NCBI RefSeq assembly: GCF_000153185.1
Contig: NZ_CH724150.1
Span: forward strand, 605,417 to 669,416
DNA from: Reinekea blandensis MED297
GTDB lineage: Bacteria > Pseudomonadota > Gammaproteobacteria > Pseudomonadales > Natronospirillaceae
Length of the DNA stretch: 64,000 bases
Direction of reading: 5' to 3'
The notes under the pieces were generated by a model. The model did no database searches, had not been told where the DNA came from, and saw only the letters and a list, made by a program, of their open reading frames with translations. Shown here piece after piece: positions 5,637-15,768 of this stretch (the first letter of the stretch is position 1; every line of letters starts with the position of its first letter). The position numbers and the translations under genes are program-made.

Positions 5637-8012
5637 TTAACCTCTGAGCACCGCATCCAGTCTGGTTTGCAGTGTTTTGATGATCGATTCCATGAATCGA
5701 TTAATTTCGTCATCAGTAAGAGTGCGCGAAGGATTCTGCCAGGTCAAGCCCATTGCCAGACTTTTTCGTTTGGAATCAATGCCTTTGCCTCGATAGATGT
5801 CGAAGAGGTTTAAGGATATCAGGTCCTCTCCGGCCATTTCTCGAACGGTGTCCATCACTGAACTGACCGAGACATCTTCATCAACAACCACGGCTAAATC
5901 GCGGGTCGACGCCGGGTGACGTGACAGTGGCTCAAAGCTTGGCAGCTCAGCTGGCAAGGTTCGGTCAAGCCGCAGTTCGAACAGGAATACGTCCTTTTTG
6001 AACCCATACTGCTTAGCAAGGTTCGGGTGCAAAGCGCCGATATAGCCCACCAGCTTGCCGTTTCGTTCGATTCGGGCACATTGACCGGGGTGCAATGCGC
6101 TGTTTTTGCCGGTGACAAATTCGAACTCAACGCCTTTGATCAGGGCCAGCAGCTGTTCCAAATCGCCTTTTACGTCATAAAAGTCGACAGTTTCGCCACT
6201 TTCGTACCAACCCTGTGCCAAACGGGAGCCGGTCACGACACCGGCCAACATGTCGATCTGAGCCAGCCCTTTTTCTTCCTGACGGAAGCGTTGACCGGTT
6301 TCAAACAGGCGAACGTTGTCCTGCTGACGGTTGAGGTTATGCTGCAGGGCTTTTAACAGGCCAGGCCACAGAGACACCCGCATAACGGACATATCCGCTG
6401 AGATCGGATTGGCCAGTTCGATGCCGTCTTTTTTCGGGAACATGGCTTTCTGCGCCGCTGGTTCCACAAAACTGTAGGTAATCGCTTCCTGGTAGCCCAA
6501 AGACACCATTCGGTCGACCAGCAGATTCACATCGGTCGCCTGCTCTTTCGGCCCCTGCGGTTTCATGGCCGCCATGGGTGCCGTCACCGGCAGGTTGTTA
6601 TAGCCGTAAATGCGGGCGATTTCTTCAATCAGGTCAGCCTGAATGGCCATATCGAACCGCCAGGACGGTGCACGCACTTTCCAGTAGCCGTCCTGCTCCG
6701 CCAGAATGCTGAACTCAAGGCCGGTTAGAATCTGACGAATGGTTTGGTCGCTCAGTTCCATACCCAGACTGGACGATACCACCTCGGCATAGAGTTCAAT
6801 TTCGGCCGGCACCGGTACGGTGTCTTTGTTTTCTTCAACGATCAGAGGACCGGGCTTGGCGCCACAGATGTCCACCAACAGTTGAGTTGCGCGTTCAACG
6901 GCCATTTCCTGCAACTGACTGTCAACACCACGCTCAAAGCGGTGGCTTGAGTCGGTATGCAGACCGTAGCCGCGGGCTTTACCGGCGATTTGAATCGGTG
7001 CGAAGAATGCCGACTCCAGGAACACCCGGGTGGTCTTAGTGGACACACCACTGTTTTCGCCGCCCATGATACCTGCCATGGCCAGTGGCCCTTTGGCATC
7101 GGCAATCACCAGAATCTGTTCGGTCAGCTCAATCTCCTGCCCGTCCAACAGGGTAATTTTTTCACCCTTTTCGGCACGGCGAACGTCAATGCGTTCAGCC
7201 AGTTCATCGAGATCAAAGCCGTGCATCGGCTGACCCAGTTCAAGCATGACGTAGTTGGTGACGTCGACGACCGGGTCGATGGATCGAATACCACTGCGGC
7301 GCAGGCGCTCAGCCATCCACACTGGAGTCGATACGGACACATCCACATCATTAAGCACTCGGCCTACATAACGCGGACAACCTTTGGTATCGATCAGGTT
7401 AACCGGGAAGGTTTCCTGATGAACCGCAGCCACCGGCGCGATGGTTGGTTCGGTAACAGATGCTTTGTTCAGAACGCCCACTTCACGGGCAAGGCCTCGC
7501 AACGAGAGACAGTCAGCGCGGTTTGGTGTCAGGTCGACATCAATAATCAGGTCGTCGAGTTCGAGATACTCACGCAGATCGGCACCAACGACGGCGTCGG
7601 TAGCCAGTTCCATGATGCCGTCGTGCGCCTCTGACAAACCCAGTTCTTTTTCCGAGCACAGCATGCCAAAGCTTTCTTCTTGTCGAAGCTTGGCTTTTTT
7701 GATTTTGAAGTCGCCGGGTAAAACCGCACCGACTTCGGCAAACGCAACTTTCAGGCCCTGGCGTGCGTTAGGTGCGCCACAAATGACCTGGACGGTATCG
7801 GTTCCGTTGGTCACCTGGCAAACCTGCAGTTTGTCGGCATTGGGGTGTTGAGCACAGGATAAAATTTCACCCACGACCACACCTGAAAAGTCTTCAGCGG
7901 CTTTTTCAGAGCCATCCACTTCCAGACCGGCCATGGTGACCTGATCCATCAGTTCCTGTGAGGTAATAGACGGGTTAACCCACTGACGTAACCATTTTTC
8001 AGAGAATTTCAT
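5637..8012 (-). CDS. pheT: Phenylalanyl-tRNA synthetase beta subunit
   Basis: PheT forms the alpha2-beta2 synthetase with PheS, which charges tRNA-Phe. The 791-residue product is full length. An N-terminal tRNA-binding OB domain lies near residues 40-150 (VVVGEILSCAQHPNADKLQV). B3/B4 editing-type domains follow, including SHRFERGVD and the B5 region near residues 400-475 (WRFDMAIQADLIEEIARIYGY). The core-like domain follows, and a C-terminal ferredoxin-like anticodon-binding domain begins near residue 700 (PASTRDLAVVVDEDV). It starts 24 bp after pheS with an AAGGA ribosome site. Confidence 0.97.
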   Translation of the reverse strand: MKFSEKWLRQWVNPSITSQELMDQVTMAGLEVDGSEKAAEDFSGVVVGEILSCAQHPNADKLQVCQVTNGTDTVQVICGAPNARQGLKVAFAEVGAVLPGDFKIKKAKLRQEESFGMLCSEKELGLSEAHDGIMELATDAVVGADLREYLELDDLIIDVDLTPNRADCLSLRGLAREVGVLNKASVTEPTIAPVAAVHQETFPVNLIDTKGCPRYVGRVLNDVDVSVSTPVWMAERLRRSGIRSIDPVVDVTNYVMLELGQPMHGFDLDELAERIDVRRAEKGEKITLLDGQEIELTEQILVIADAKGPLAMAGIMGGENSGVSTKTTRVFLESAFFAPIQIAGKARGYGLHTDSSHRFERGVDSQLQEMAVERATQLLVDICGAKPGPLIVEENKDTVPVPAEIELYAEVVSSSLGMELSDQTIRQILTGLEFSILAEQDGYWKVRAPSWRFDMAIQADLIEEIARIYGYNNLPVTAPMAAMKPQGPKEQATDVNLLVDRMVSLGYQEAITYSFVEPAAQKAMFPKKDGIELANPISADMSVMRVSLWPGLLKALQHNLNRQQDNVRLFETGQRFRQEEKGLAQIDMLAGVVTGSRLAQGWYESGETVDFYDVKGDLEQLLALIKGVEFEFVTGKNSALHPGQCARIERNGKLVGYIGALHPNLAKQYGFKKDVFLFELRLDRTLPAELPSFEPLSRHPASTRDLAVVVDEDVSVSSVMDTVREMAGEDLISLNLFDIYRGKGIDSKRKSLAMGLTWQNPSRTLTDDEINRFMESIIKTLQTRLDAVLRG

Positions 8013-8036
8013 TGTACTGTGTCGTCCTTACCTTTC

Positions 8037-9059
<1,023 letters not shown>

Positions 9060-9097
9060 TCAAAACTCCCGTCAATCGGTAGACCTAAAAGGCGTTC

Positions 9098-9125
9098 ACT
9101 ATAAGGAAGGAACAGAAATAAGCAA
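9098..9125 (-). promoter_or_regulatory. Sigma-70-type promoter for pheS-pheT-ihfA
   Basis: TTGCTT (9120-9125) and TATAGT (9098-9103) are 16 bp apart, giving a start near 9091 and a leader of about 38 nt. That is too short for a pheM-style attenuator. Confidence 0.6.
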
Positions 9126-9143
9126 CTGATCTAACAGCATTTC

Positions 9144-9602
9144 CTACCCGTTTCGGGTAAACAGACTGTCGGTAAAGCTGCGTTCGCAAAAATGGCAGGT
9201 CAACTGGATTGGCCGGACCTGTTCTCGCACATAAAACCGGGTAGCAACCGGCTCTGTGTGAGAAATGCAATTGCTGTTCGGGCAATCAAAAATGCCGGTA
9301 AACTCCGCCGGTAAACCAATCGGGAACTTCTTCCTGACCTGGTAATCTTCGATGATGTTCACGGTCGCATTCGGCGCGTACAGGGCCATTTCGGCAGCAT
9401 CGAACTCGCTGAACAGCCAGCCTTCCACTTTAATAATGTCTTTGGTGCCATTGCCTCCGGATCTCAGATTGAGCCCGACAGTCACCCGTGCCTGGGAATT
9501 GCGCACCTGAATACGGGACAAAATGTTCAATCCCTGCCCTGCTGGGATGTGATCAATCACGGTGCCATTTTCAATGGCTTCTACGGCCATGGTCTCACGC
9601 AT
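9144..9602 (-). CDS. pyrI: Aspartate carbamoyltransferase regulatory subunit
   Basis: PyrI binds CTP/ATP and gives allosteric control to the PyrB catalytic trimers in class B aspartate transcarbamoylase, the first committed pyrimidine step. The chosen ATG at 9600-9602 gives 152 residues, matching the known length, and overlaps the pyrB end by 8 bp. The nucleotide-binding part ([18 protein letters not shown], then [14 protein letters not shown]) is followed by the zinc domain with ligand pairs CPNSNC and CHFC. A longer start at 9626 lies inside pyrB and is not supported; an ATG at 9590 is also possible. Confidence 0.95.
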   Translation of the reverse strand: MRETMAVEAIENGTVIDHIPAGQGLNILSRIQVRNSQARVTVGLNLRSGGNGTKDIIKVEGWLFSEFDAAEMALYAPNATVNIIEDYQVRKKFPIGLPAEFTGIFDCPNSNCISHTEPVATRFYVREQVRPIQLTCHFCERSFTDSLFTRNG

Positions 9603-10533
9603 ACTCAAGCTCCTCGATAACCTCATTCATGACCAATGACATCAGAGCCTCACGCGCATACACGCCATTTTCGGCCTGGGTAAAGTAATAGGCATGACGG
9701 GTTCGATCGACATCCGGGTGAATTTCATCCACCCGCGGCAGTGGATGCAGCACTTTCATGTCTGGCTTGGCTGAACTCAACATGTCGGCCGTTAATACGT
9801 AGCGAGAGGCAATGTGCATGTACTCGGTCGGATCAAAGCGCTCTTTCTGCACCCGGGTCATATAAAGTACATCGACTTTCTCAACGACCTCTTCCAGCGA
9901 CGACACGTACTCGAACGTCACGCCCTGCGCCACCAGGCCGTCTTCTATGTAACCGGGCATTTTCAGGACATCGGGGGCGACAAAGTAAAAGGTCGGATTA
10001 AAGTGACACATGGCCTGCGCCAAAGAGTGCACGGTGCGGCCGTATTTCAGATCGCCGACAAAGGCAATTGAAAGATTATCGAGCGTTCCCTGACATTCAA
10101 AGATGGTAAACAGATCCAGCAGTGTCTGGGACGGATGCTGGTTGGCACCGTCACCGCCGTTAATCACCGGGACATCAGCAACCTCGGCGGCCAACCGGGC
10201 CGCGCCCTCGCGCGGATGGCGCATGATTATGGCATCGGCATAGGAAGAAATCATGTGAATGCTGTCGGTCAGGGTCTCGCCTTTTTTAGTCGACGTATTG
10301 GCCCCGTCTGAAAAACCGATCAATGAGCCACCCAAGCGCTGAACTGCGGTTTCAAATGAGAGTCGAGTGCGGGTGGAGGCTTCGAAGAAGCAGCTGGCGA
10401 TGACTTTTTGCTGAAGATAGGGACCGGGCCCCTGTTTTTTGAAGATAGACGCTAACTTCACGATCAGTTCCAGGTCAGTCTTACTCAGATCTGAAATGGA
10501 AACGATATCCTTCCGATAGAGGGGGTTGGTCAT
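9595..10533 (-). CDS. pyrB: Aspartate carbamoyltransferase catalytic subunit
   Basis: PyrB condenses carbamoyl phosphate and aspartate to carbamoyl aspartate. The ATG at 10531-10533 gives 312 residues beginning [13 protein letters not shown], as in the enteric enzyme. An upstream ATG at 10543 adds only four residues. The carbamoyl-phosphate loop [12 protein letters not shown] lies near residue 50. [41 protein letters not shown] and [10 protein letters not shown] are all intact. It is coupled to pyrI, so this is the CTP-regulated class B enzyme, not the pyrB-pyrC' complex of pseudomonads. Confidence 0.97.
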   Translation of the reverse strand: MTNPLYRKDIVSISDLSKTDLELIVKLASIFKKQGPGPYLQQKVIASCFFEASTRTRLSFETAVQRLGGSLIGFSDGANTSTKKGETLTDSIHMISSYADAIIMRHPREGAARLAAEVADVPVINGGDGANQHPSQTLLDLFTIFECQGTLDNLSIAFVGDLKYGRTVHSLAQAMCHFNPTFYFVAPDVLKMPGYIEDGLVAQGVTFEYVSSLEEVVEKVDVLYMTRVQKERFDPTEYMHIASRYVLTADMLSSAKPDMKVLHPLPRVDEIHPDVDRTRHAYYFTQAENGVYAREALMSLVMNEVIEELEYA

Positions 10534-10559
10534 ACAGAGGCCCATGACGAATTTGCGGC

Positions 10560-10565
10560 ATTATA
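10560..10565 (-). promoter_or_regulatory. Probable -10 box of pyrB
   Basis: A consensus TATAAT directly follows TCTG. The predicted start near 10553 leaves only about 20 nt before the pyrB ATG. No good -35 box is seen 17 bp upstream. There is no room for a pyrBI-type transcription attenuator. Confidence 0.5.
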
Positions 10566-10602
10566 CAGAACGGAAGGTCCGGGCGGCTAGATGTAAGCGA
10601 CA

Positions 10603-10669
10603 AGCTGTTAGCTGTTAGCTGTTAGCTGTTAGCTGTTAGCTGTTAGCTGTTAGCTGTTAGCTGTTAGCT
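10603..10669. repeat. Tandem heptanucleotide array (AGCTGTT)
   Basis: Nine perfect copies of AGCTGTT plus a partial tenth (AGCT) fill 67 bp, between the tRNA-Ala terminator and the pyrB -10 box. Every 7 bp brings a TAG or TAA in one phase, so no frame stays open and the array is not coding. It sits roughly 50-115 bp upstream of the predicted pyrB start site. Perfect short tandem repeats change length by slippage. Confidence 0.95.
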
Positions 10670-10691
10670 CAATGATAAAAACCCAGAAACG

Positions 10692-10724
10692 AAAAAAGCC
10701 ACTCGAACGAGTGGCTTTTTAAAA
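10692..10724 (-). terminator. Strong intrinsic terminator after tRNA-Ala
   Basis: A perfect 13-bp stem (AAAAAGCCACTCG and CGAGTGGCTTTTT) around an AA loop begins only a few bases past the tRNA CCA end. The symmetric A and T runs make it bidirectional. It insulates the tRNA-Ala/gltX unit from pyrB. Confidence 0.92.
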
Positions 10725-10726
10725 TT

Positions 10727-10802
10727 TGGTGGAGCTAAGCGGGATCGAACCGCTGACCTCCTGCATGCCATGCAGGCGCTCTCCCAGCTGAGCTATAGCC
10801 CC
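10727..10802 (-). tRNA. tRNA-Ala (anticodon GGC)
   Basis: On the minus strand the gene starts GGGGCTATAGCTCAGC and ends GCTCCACCA, 76 nt with encoded CCA. The anticodon stem CTGCA/TGCAG encloses TGGCA-type loop sequence reading GGC. The T arm is GCGG-TTCGATC-CCGC. It lies downstream of gltX in the same direction, a common arrangement, and has its own strong promoter. Confidence 0.95.
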
Positions 10803-10818
10803 TAAACAGGTGAGGCGT

Positions 10819-10847
10819 ATAGTAAAGACGCCTCACTGCCCTGTCAA
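10819..10847 (-). promoter_or_regulatory. Strong tRNA-Ala promoter with -10 framed by inverted repeat
   Basis: Consensus TTGACA (10842-10847) and TACTAT (10819-10824) are spaced by 17 bp. The -10 box sits between the perfect 9-bp inverted arms GTGAGGCGT (10810-10818) and ACGCCTCAC (10828-10836). The GC-rich discriminator is typical of stringently controlled stable-RNA promoters. Confidence 0.85.
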
Positions 10848-10899
10848 CGCTTTTTATCAGTTTTTTTTCAGCGAATTCAATAAGTTAGCTAACTTTTAA

Positions 10900-12396
10900 T
10901 CAATCCAGGAACTGAGCGAAGCTTTTGTACTCTTTCTCGAGCGATTTCAGCTTCTTCTTGCCCAGGCCACCGAGCACATTAATCGCATAGCGGATGCGGC
11001 CACGGGTGATATCCGGACCGAGAATAGCCATGGCATCCATTACCGACACCGATGCGGTACTACCGGTTATGGCAATAAACAACGGGGCGTTGATGTCTTT
11101 GAACTTCAGTTCTTTGAAGTCGGCAATGGCTTTGATATCCGCAAAGATATTGTCTTTCTCCCAGTGGCGCTGTGTTTCCAGCTTCCACAGAATCAACTGA
11201 AGCACCTGTTTAAGCTCTTCGGTTTCCAACTTCACCGAGGCAAAACTGTCCTCGGTAATGGCCAAGGTACCCTGGAAGAAGAACGCGAGCAGCGGCGCAA
11301 TATCGCCTAAGGTTTCAGCGCGCGTCTGAGCCAACGGCATCAACTGAGTGGCGAACTCAGCATTGAACTTCCAATCAACCAGCCGCTGCAACAGTTGCTC
11401 CGGCGTGTGATGTTCGCGCAGGTATTTGCCGTTGAGCCAGTTCAGTTTTTCCTGATCGAAGACCGGGCCACCCAGAGAAATTCGTTCTACTGAAAACTTT
11501 GCTTTCATCTGCTCCAGGCTGAATACTTCTTCACCGTCTGGCATGGTCCATCCCATCATGCCGAGGAAGTTCAATAAGGCTTCCGGCAAAATGCCCAGTT
11601 CACGATAGTAGGTGACGCTGGTCGGGTTCTTTCGCTTGCTGAGCTTGGACTTGTCGGCATTACGCAGCAGTGGCAAATGCACGTAGGTTGGCACGTCCCA
11701 GCCGAAATACTGATACAGGGCAATCTGTTTTGGTGTCGAGGAGATCCACTCTTCGCCGCGCATGATGTGGCTGATTTCCATCAGATGATCATCCACCACA
11801 CTGGCCAGGTGGTAGGTTGGCAAACCATCGGACTTCATCAACACCTGCATGTCGATTTGTTTCCAATCGATTTCGACGGTGTCGCGAAGCTCGTCATGAA
11901 TGGTACAAACCCCTTCCTGAGGCACTTTCATGCGGACCACATGCTCTTCGCCGGCGGCGATGCGCTTGGCGACATCGGACGGGTCCAGGTGCATACAGTG
12001 ACCGTCATAACCGATGTCTTCACCAGCGGCACGCTGCTGCTCACGCACTTCATCTAACCGTTCAGCCGTACAGAAGCAGTGAAATGCATGACCCTGATCG
12101 ATCAACTGTTGGGCATATTTCTGATAAATATCGCGACGCTCAGACTGACGGTAGGGCCCATGCGGACCACCCACGTCCGGGCCTTCGACCCAGTTCAGCC
12201 CCAGCCATCGCAGACTGTCGAGAATTGCCTGTTCCGATTCAGCCGTTGAACGGGCCTGGTCGGTATCTTCGATGCGCAGAATGAACTCGCCACCCTGACT
12301 TTCAGCAAACACCTTGTTAAACAGTGCTATGTAGGCGGTGCCGACGTGCGGGTCGCCTGTCGGGGACGGGGCGATACGAGTGCGAATCTTGCTCAT
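10900..12396 (-). CDS. gltX: Glutamyl-tRNA synthetase
   Basis: GltX attaches glutamate to tRNA-Glu, a class I synthetase. The 498-residue product has the HIGH-type motif in [13 protein letters not shown] near residue 10-20. The zinc-binding knuckle shows CFC at residues near 100 and GHCMH further on. KMSKS appears as [10 protein letters not shown] near residue 255. The helical anticodon-binding C-terminus is complete, ending [15 protein letters not shown]. Its ATG follows a GAGAGA ribosome site. The gene has a consensus -10 box overlapped upstream by a long palindrome, listed separately. Confidence 0.97.
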   Translation of the reverse strand: MSKIRTRIAPSPTGDPHVGTAYIALFNKVFAESQGGEFILRIEDTDQARSTAESEQAILDSLRWLGLNWVEGPDVGGPHGPYRQSERRDIYQKYAQQLIDQGHAFHCFCTAERLDEVREQQRAAGEDIGYDGHCMHLDPSDVAKRIAAGEEHVVRMKVPQEGVCTIHDELRDTVEIDWKQIDMQVLMKSDGLPTYHLASVVDDHLMEISHIMRGEEWISSTPKQIALYQYFGWDVPTYVHLPLLRNADKSKLSKRKNPTSVTYYRELGILPEALLNFLGMMGWTMPDGEEVFSLEQMKAKFSVERISLGGPVFDQEKLNWLNGKYLREHHTPEQLLQRLVDWKFNAEFATQLMPLAQTRAETLGDIAPLLAFFFQGTLAITEDSFASVKLETEELKQVLQLILWKLETQRHWEKDNIFADIKAIADFKELKFKDINAPLFIAITGSTASVSVMDAMAILGPDITRGRIRYAINVLGGLGKKKLKSLEKEYKSFAQFLD

Positions 12397-12431
12397 GGGT
12401 CTCTCTCAGTCAGGAAGTTCGAAAGCAGGCG

Positions 12432-12467
12432 ATTATAGCCACGACGGAGGTCTGTTAACAGACCTCC
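12432..12467 (-). promoter_or_regulatory. gltX promoter with perfect 22-bp palindrome
   Basis: A consensus TATAAT lies at 12432-12437, about 36 nt before the gltX ATG. The bases 12446-12467 form a perfect palindrome, GGAGGTCTGTT followed by its exact complement AACAGACCTCC, covering the position expected for the -35 box. It could be an operator, or a hairpin ending the upstream GAPDH transcript, although no T-run follows. Confidence 0.55.
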
Positions 12468-12497
12468 TTGAGAGAGTTTCGGGACGCAATTTCAGCG

Positions 12498-13952
12498 TTA
12501 TCGAGGATAAACGGTGTAGCTGACACCGGCCATTTGATGAATGAGTCGTACGACCTGTGCGCTGTAACCGGCTTCGTTGTCGTACCACAGGTAGAGAATG
12601 GCGCGTTTACCCTGAACGATGGTTGCACCGCTGTCGACAATCGCCGTTTTGCGGTTGCCAACGAAGTCGCTCGAGACCGCTTCCGGTGAATTGGTAAAGT
12701 CAATCTGCTTTGCCAACGATGAATACAACGACTGTTCACGCAAGAAGTCATTCAATGCATCCACGTCGGTTTCGGCACCAAGGTTCAGGTTCAAAATCGC
12801 CATCGATACATTCGGTGTCGGCACCCGAATCGCGTTGCCCGTAAGTTTACCGGCCAACTCCGGCAGAGCTTTGGCGACGGCTTTTGCGGCACCGGTTTCG
12901 GTAATCACCATGTTCAATGCAGCGGATCGACCGCGACGCTCACCGGCATGGTAGTTATCAATCAGATTCTGATCGTTGGTGTAGGAGTGAACGGTTTCGA
13001 CATGCCCGCTTTCGATGCCAAACTGGTCATTCAATACCTTCAACACCGGCGTGATAGCGTTGGTGGTACAGGACGCGGCAGATACAATCCGATCTTCGTC
13101 GGTCAACTCCATTTGATTCACGCCGTAAACGATGTTTTTCAACTCACCCTTGCCCGGAGCCGTCAACAGCACTTTGCCCGCGCCTTTCGCTTCCAGATGC
13201 TGAGATAAACCTTTTTCGTCGCGCCAGATGCCGGTGTTGTCGACAATCAGGGCATTCTCAATGCCATAGGCGGTGTAATCGATGTCGGAAGGTGACGCGG
13301 CATAGATCACCTGAATGGACGTGCCATTGGCGATGATAGCCTGGTTCGCTTCATCGACCTGAATGGTGCCTTCAAAACTGCCATGGACTGAATCACGACG
13401 CAGCAGACTGGCCCGTTTGACCAGATCATTTTTCGCTTTACCAGGACGCACCACGATGGCGCGCAAACGCAGGCCAGAGCCCGAAGACTTTTCAATCAGG
13501 ATGCGCGCGAGCAAGCGACCGATACGTCCAAAGCCGTACAACACAACATCTTGCGGTGATCGTTCGTAAGGTCGATTAATATCGTAGCCGTCAACCAGAT
13601 CGGCCAACTCGTCACGCAGGTAATGTTCTAATACCGTCCCGACGGGTTGGGCTCGGTATTTCAGCGCGAGCTTACCAATGTCGATATGGCCGGCGCCGAG
13701 ATTTAAGGTCTGCAGCGTTTTCAGAACGGCATGGGTATCGGTCACCGAGAGCTCATGCCCTTCAATCTGTTTTACAAACCGATGTGACTTCAATAACCCA
13801 ACGGTGGATTGGTTAATGATCTGCCGTCCGAAAATGGATGTGATGACATCATTATTGCGGTACAAATGCCCGATCATCGGAATCATCGACTCCGCCAAAG
13901 CTTCCTTTTGTTGCCACTGCGAGAGCGTCTCAGCCACCATCGTTTTGTTCAT
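12498..13952 (-). CDS. Glyceraldehyde-3-phosphate dehydrogenase, long form
   Basis: This enzyme interconverts glyceraldehyde-3-phosphate and 1,3-bisphosphoglycerate. At 484 residues it is about 150 longer than classical Gap. A helical N-terminal extension (residues 1-130) precedes the Rossmann fold starting VVLYGFGRIGR. The catalytic cysteine is Cys295 in SAASCTTNAITP, and the phosphate-binding HAGERRGRSAALNMV and C-terminal YDNEAGYSAQVVRL are intact. This long GAPDH class is known from pseudomonads and marine gammaproteobacteria. With Entner-Doudoroff genes at 58-61 kb, a role in triose oxidation or gluconeogenesis is plausible. Cofactor choice cannot be read here. Confidence 0.9.
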   Translation of the reverse strand: MNKTMVAETLSQWQQKEALAESMIPMIGHLYRNNDVITSIFGRQIINQSTVGLLKSHRFVKQIEGHELSVTDTHAVLKTLQTLNLGAGHIDIGKLALKYRAQPVGTVLEHYLRDELADLVDGYDINRPYERSPQDVVLYGFGRIGRLLARILIEKSSGSGLRLRAIVVRPGKAKNDLVKRASLLRRDSVHGSFEGTIQVDEANQAIIANGTSIQVIYAASPSDIDYTAYGIENALIVDNTGIWRDEKGLSQHLEAKGAGKVLLTAPGKGELKNIVYGVNQMELTDEDRIVSAASCTTNAITPVLKVLNDQFGIESGHVETVHSYTNDQNLIDNYHAGERRGRSAALNMVITETGAAKAVAKALPELAGKLTGNAIRVPTPNVSMAILNLNLGAETDVDALNDFLREQSLYSSLAKQIDFTNSPEAVSSDFVGNRKTAIVDSGATIVQGKRAILYLWYDNEAGYSAQVVRLIHQMAGVSYTVYPR

Positions 13953-14151
13953 GCGCTTGCCTTTGTGTGTTGTCTTTGAGCGCGCGATGCTAGTGAACTG
14001 GCGGGCTGCAAACCAGTCGCTTTGTCAGCAATTTTCAGTCAAACAAGGTTGATAAACGAGGCGACCATCTGTTTTGTATTTTTATTACCACAAATTCATC
14101 ACCCACATTGATAAACCTTGCTGCTATCCAACTCTTCACATTCAAATGAAA

Positions 14152-15591
14152 CTAACTTACGAAAACTTCTGTCGCATTTTTTTTCAGTTGAATGTCATCC
14201 TTTAGTCGGTGTTTGCTCTTTTCAGCCGTCTCAGACAGTGCAAACAGATTGTTCAGATGCTCCGGAACCGACACCGTTGCTTCTTGCCCTCGATTTATAA
14301 AGGCGACGAGTCGTCCTTTGGATGACACTCGTTCCAGTAGCAGGACGTCGTTGGTCAACGCGGTCAACGTGACCTCGGCATCGGTATGGAAAAACTCTGA
14401 CTGCCGGATTTTTGCCATCGCCTTGAACGTCTCACCTATGGCCGGCTTCCATTGGTCTGGGTCATCCCAGGGATAGGCGCCACGACAATCCGGATCATTA
14501 CCGCCGCTCATGCCGATTTCTGTTCCGTAGTAGAGACAAGGAGCGCCGGGCATCAATAACAAAAACGACAATGCTAATCCGACAGCGGCTTCATTCTCCT
14601 GAACCAACCACATAGCCCGTGGCGTATCATGACTGTCGATCAGGTTCAGTTGTACCGCGTTAATGTCGCGGTGGTACCAACCTTGAACGGTGTCAATCCG
14701 GGTACAGAAGTCTTCGGCATCCAGCGCGGCAATGTCGTACTCGTTCTGCTGGTAACCCTCTCTTATGGTCGATGCGCCGAAGTAACTCAGTGCTGCAGTG
14801 CCCATGGGGTAATTCATGACAGCATCGAACTGATCACCCTGCAGCCATCGCTCAGCCTGACCCCAGATTTCGCCGCAAATATAGGCATCCGGGTTCAATC
14901 CTTTCACCCGACGACGAAATTCCTGCCAGAACGTATCATCGTCAATGTCACCCGGGACATCGAGGCGCCAGCCATCGATACCAAAACGAATCCACTGTTC
15001 GGCAACGGAAAACAGATACTCACGCACGCCAGGATTGTCAGTGTTGAACTTTGGCAAGGCTGGCAAGTCCCACCAGGCCCGGTAATTGAGTGCTTCGTCA
15101 GAGTCTTTCGGGTAGGGATTTAATGGAAAGTCCTCGATATGAAACCAATCGAGATACGGCGACTCCGGACCGTTTTCGAGTATGTGATGAAACGCCCAAA
15201 AGCCACGGGAGGCGTGGTTAAACACACCATCGAGCATCACTTTCATGCCTCGCCGATGCGCCTCATCCAACAGAAAGCGCAACGCCTCATCGCCACCCAG
15301 TAACGGGTCGACCTGTCGATAGTCAAAGGTATGATAGCGATGATTCGATGCGGAACTGAATATCGGGTTCAGATACAACGCCGTCACACCCAGCGCTTGA
15401 ATGTCGTCCAAATGTTCAGCAACTCCGTAGAGATCGCCTCCTTGAAACCCTTGTTCAGCTGGATCCGCCCCCCAGTCTTTAAAGGTGATCCCCGCCGGCG
15501 GCTGATGCTGCTTGCCGCGAGCAAATCGATCCGGGAATACCTGATAAAATACTGCGGATTTAACCCAATCGGGCGTGTTTATCGCTGTCAT
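14152..15591 (-). CDS. GH13 alpha-glucosidase or cyclomaltodextrinase-type enzyme
   Basis: A cytoplasmic alpha-amylase-family hydrolase, probably acting on maltodextrins. The start at 15589-15591 has a GGAGG ribosome site; a longer start at 15624 lacks one. The 479-residue product has all four GH13 signature regions: DGVFNHA, GWRLDVPGD (nucleophile Asp), GEIW (acid Glu) and LIDSHDTPR. It opens with WVKSAVFYQVFPDRFA, typical of neopullulanase/cyclomaltodextrinase relatives, but lacks their N-terminal dimerisation domain and any signal peptide. No maltodextrin transport genes are adjacent, so the substrate stays uncertain. Confidence 0.88.
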   Translation of the reverse strand: MTAINTPDWVKSAVFYQVFPDRFARGKQHQPPAGITFKDWGADPAEQGFQGGDLYGVAEHLDDIQALGVTALYLNPIFSSASNHRYHTFDYRQVDPLLGGDEALRFLLDEAHRRGMKVMLDGVFNHASRGFWAFHHILENGPESPYLDWFHIEDFPLNPYPKDSDEALNYRAWWDLPALPKFNTDNPGVREYLFSVAEQWIRFGIDGWRLDVPGDIDDDTFWQEFRRRVKGLNPDAYICGEIWGQAERWLQGDQFDAVMNYPMGTAALSYFGASTIREGYQQNEYDIAALDAEDFCTRIDTVQGWYHRDINAVQLNLIDSHDTPRAMWLVQENEAAVGLALSFLLLMPGAPCLYYGTEIGMSGGNDPDCRGAYPWDDPDQWKPAIGETFKAMAKIRQSEFFHTDAEVTLTALTNDVLLLERVSSKGRLVAFINRGQEATVSVPEHLNNLFALSETAEKSKHRLKDDIQLKKNATEVFVS

Positions 15592-15768
15592 TCTGCCTCC
15601 GTTTGATCGATTCCAATGAAACAAACCGCATTCGTTTGGTTATTAAAAGCGATTGTCATGCCACATTACGCTATAGTGCAAAAAGTTGCTTATCATACTA
15701 AGCTGTTCAAAATTACAATAACCAACTTAAACCATCATTACGAGACTGCCTGAGGGAGCCATTCAAGG

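Noticed and set aside
6957..7634. A 225-codon plus-strand open frame inside pheT
   Set aside because: It is exactly antisense to a complete, conserved pheT gene, has no ribosome binding site and no recognisable protein pattern.
10603..10669. Possible CRISPR array
   Set aside because: Units are 7 bp, contiguous and without spacers, so this is a simple tandem repeat. No CRISPR arrays or cas genes were seen anywhere in the window.
10692..10724. pyrBI attenuator hairpin
   Set aside because: It lies upstream of the pyrB -10 box and immediately after tRNA-Ala, so it terminates the tRNA transcript rather than a pyrB leader.
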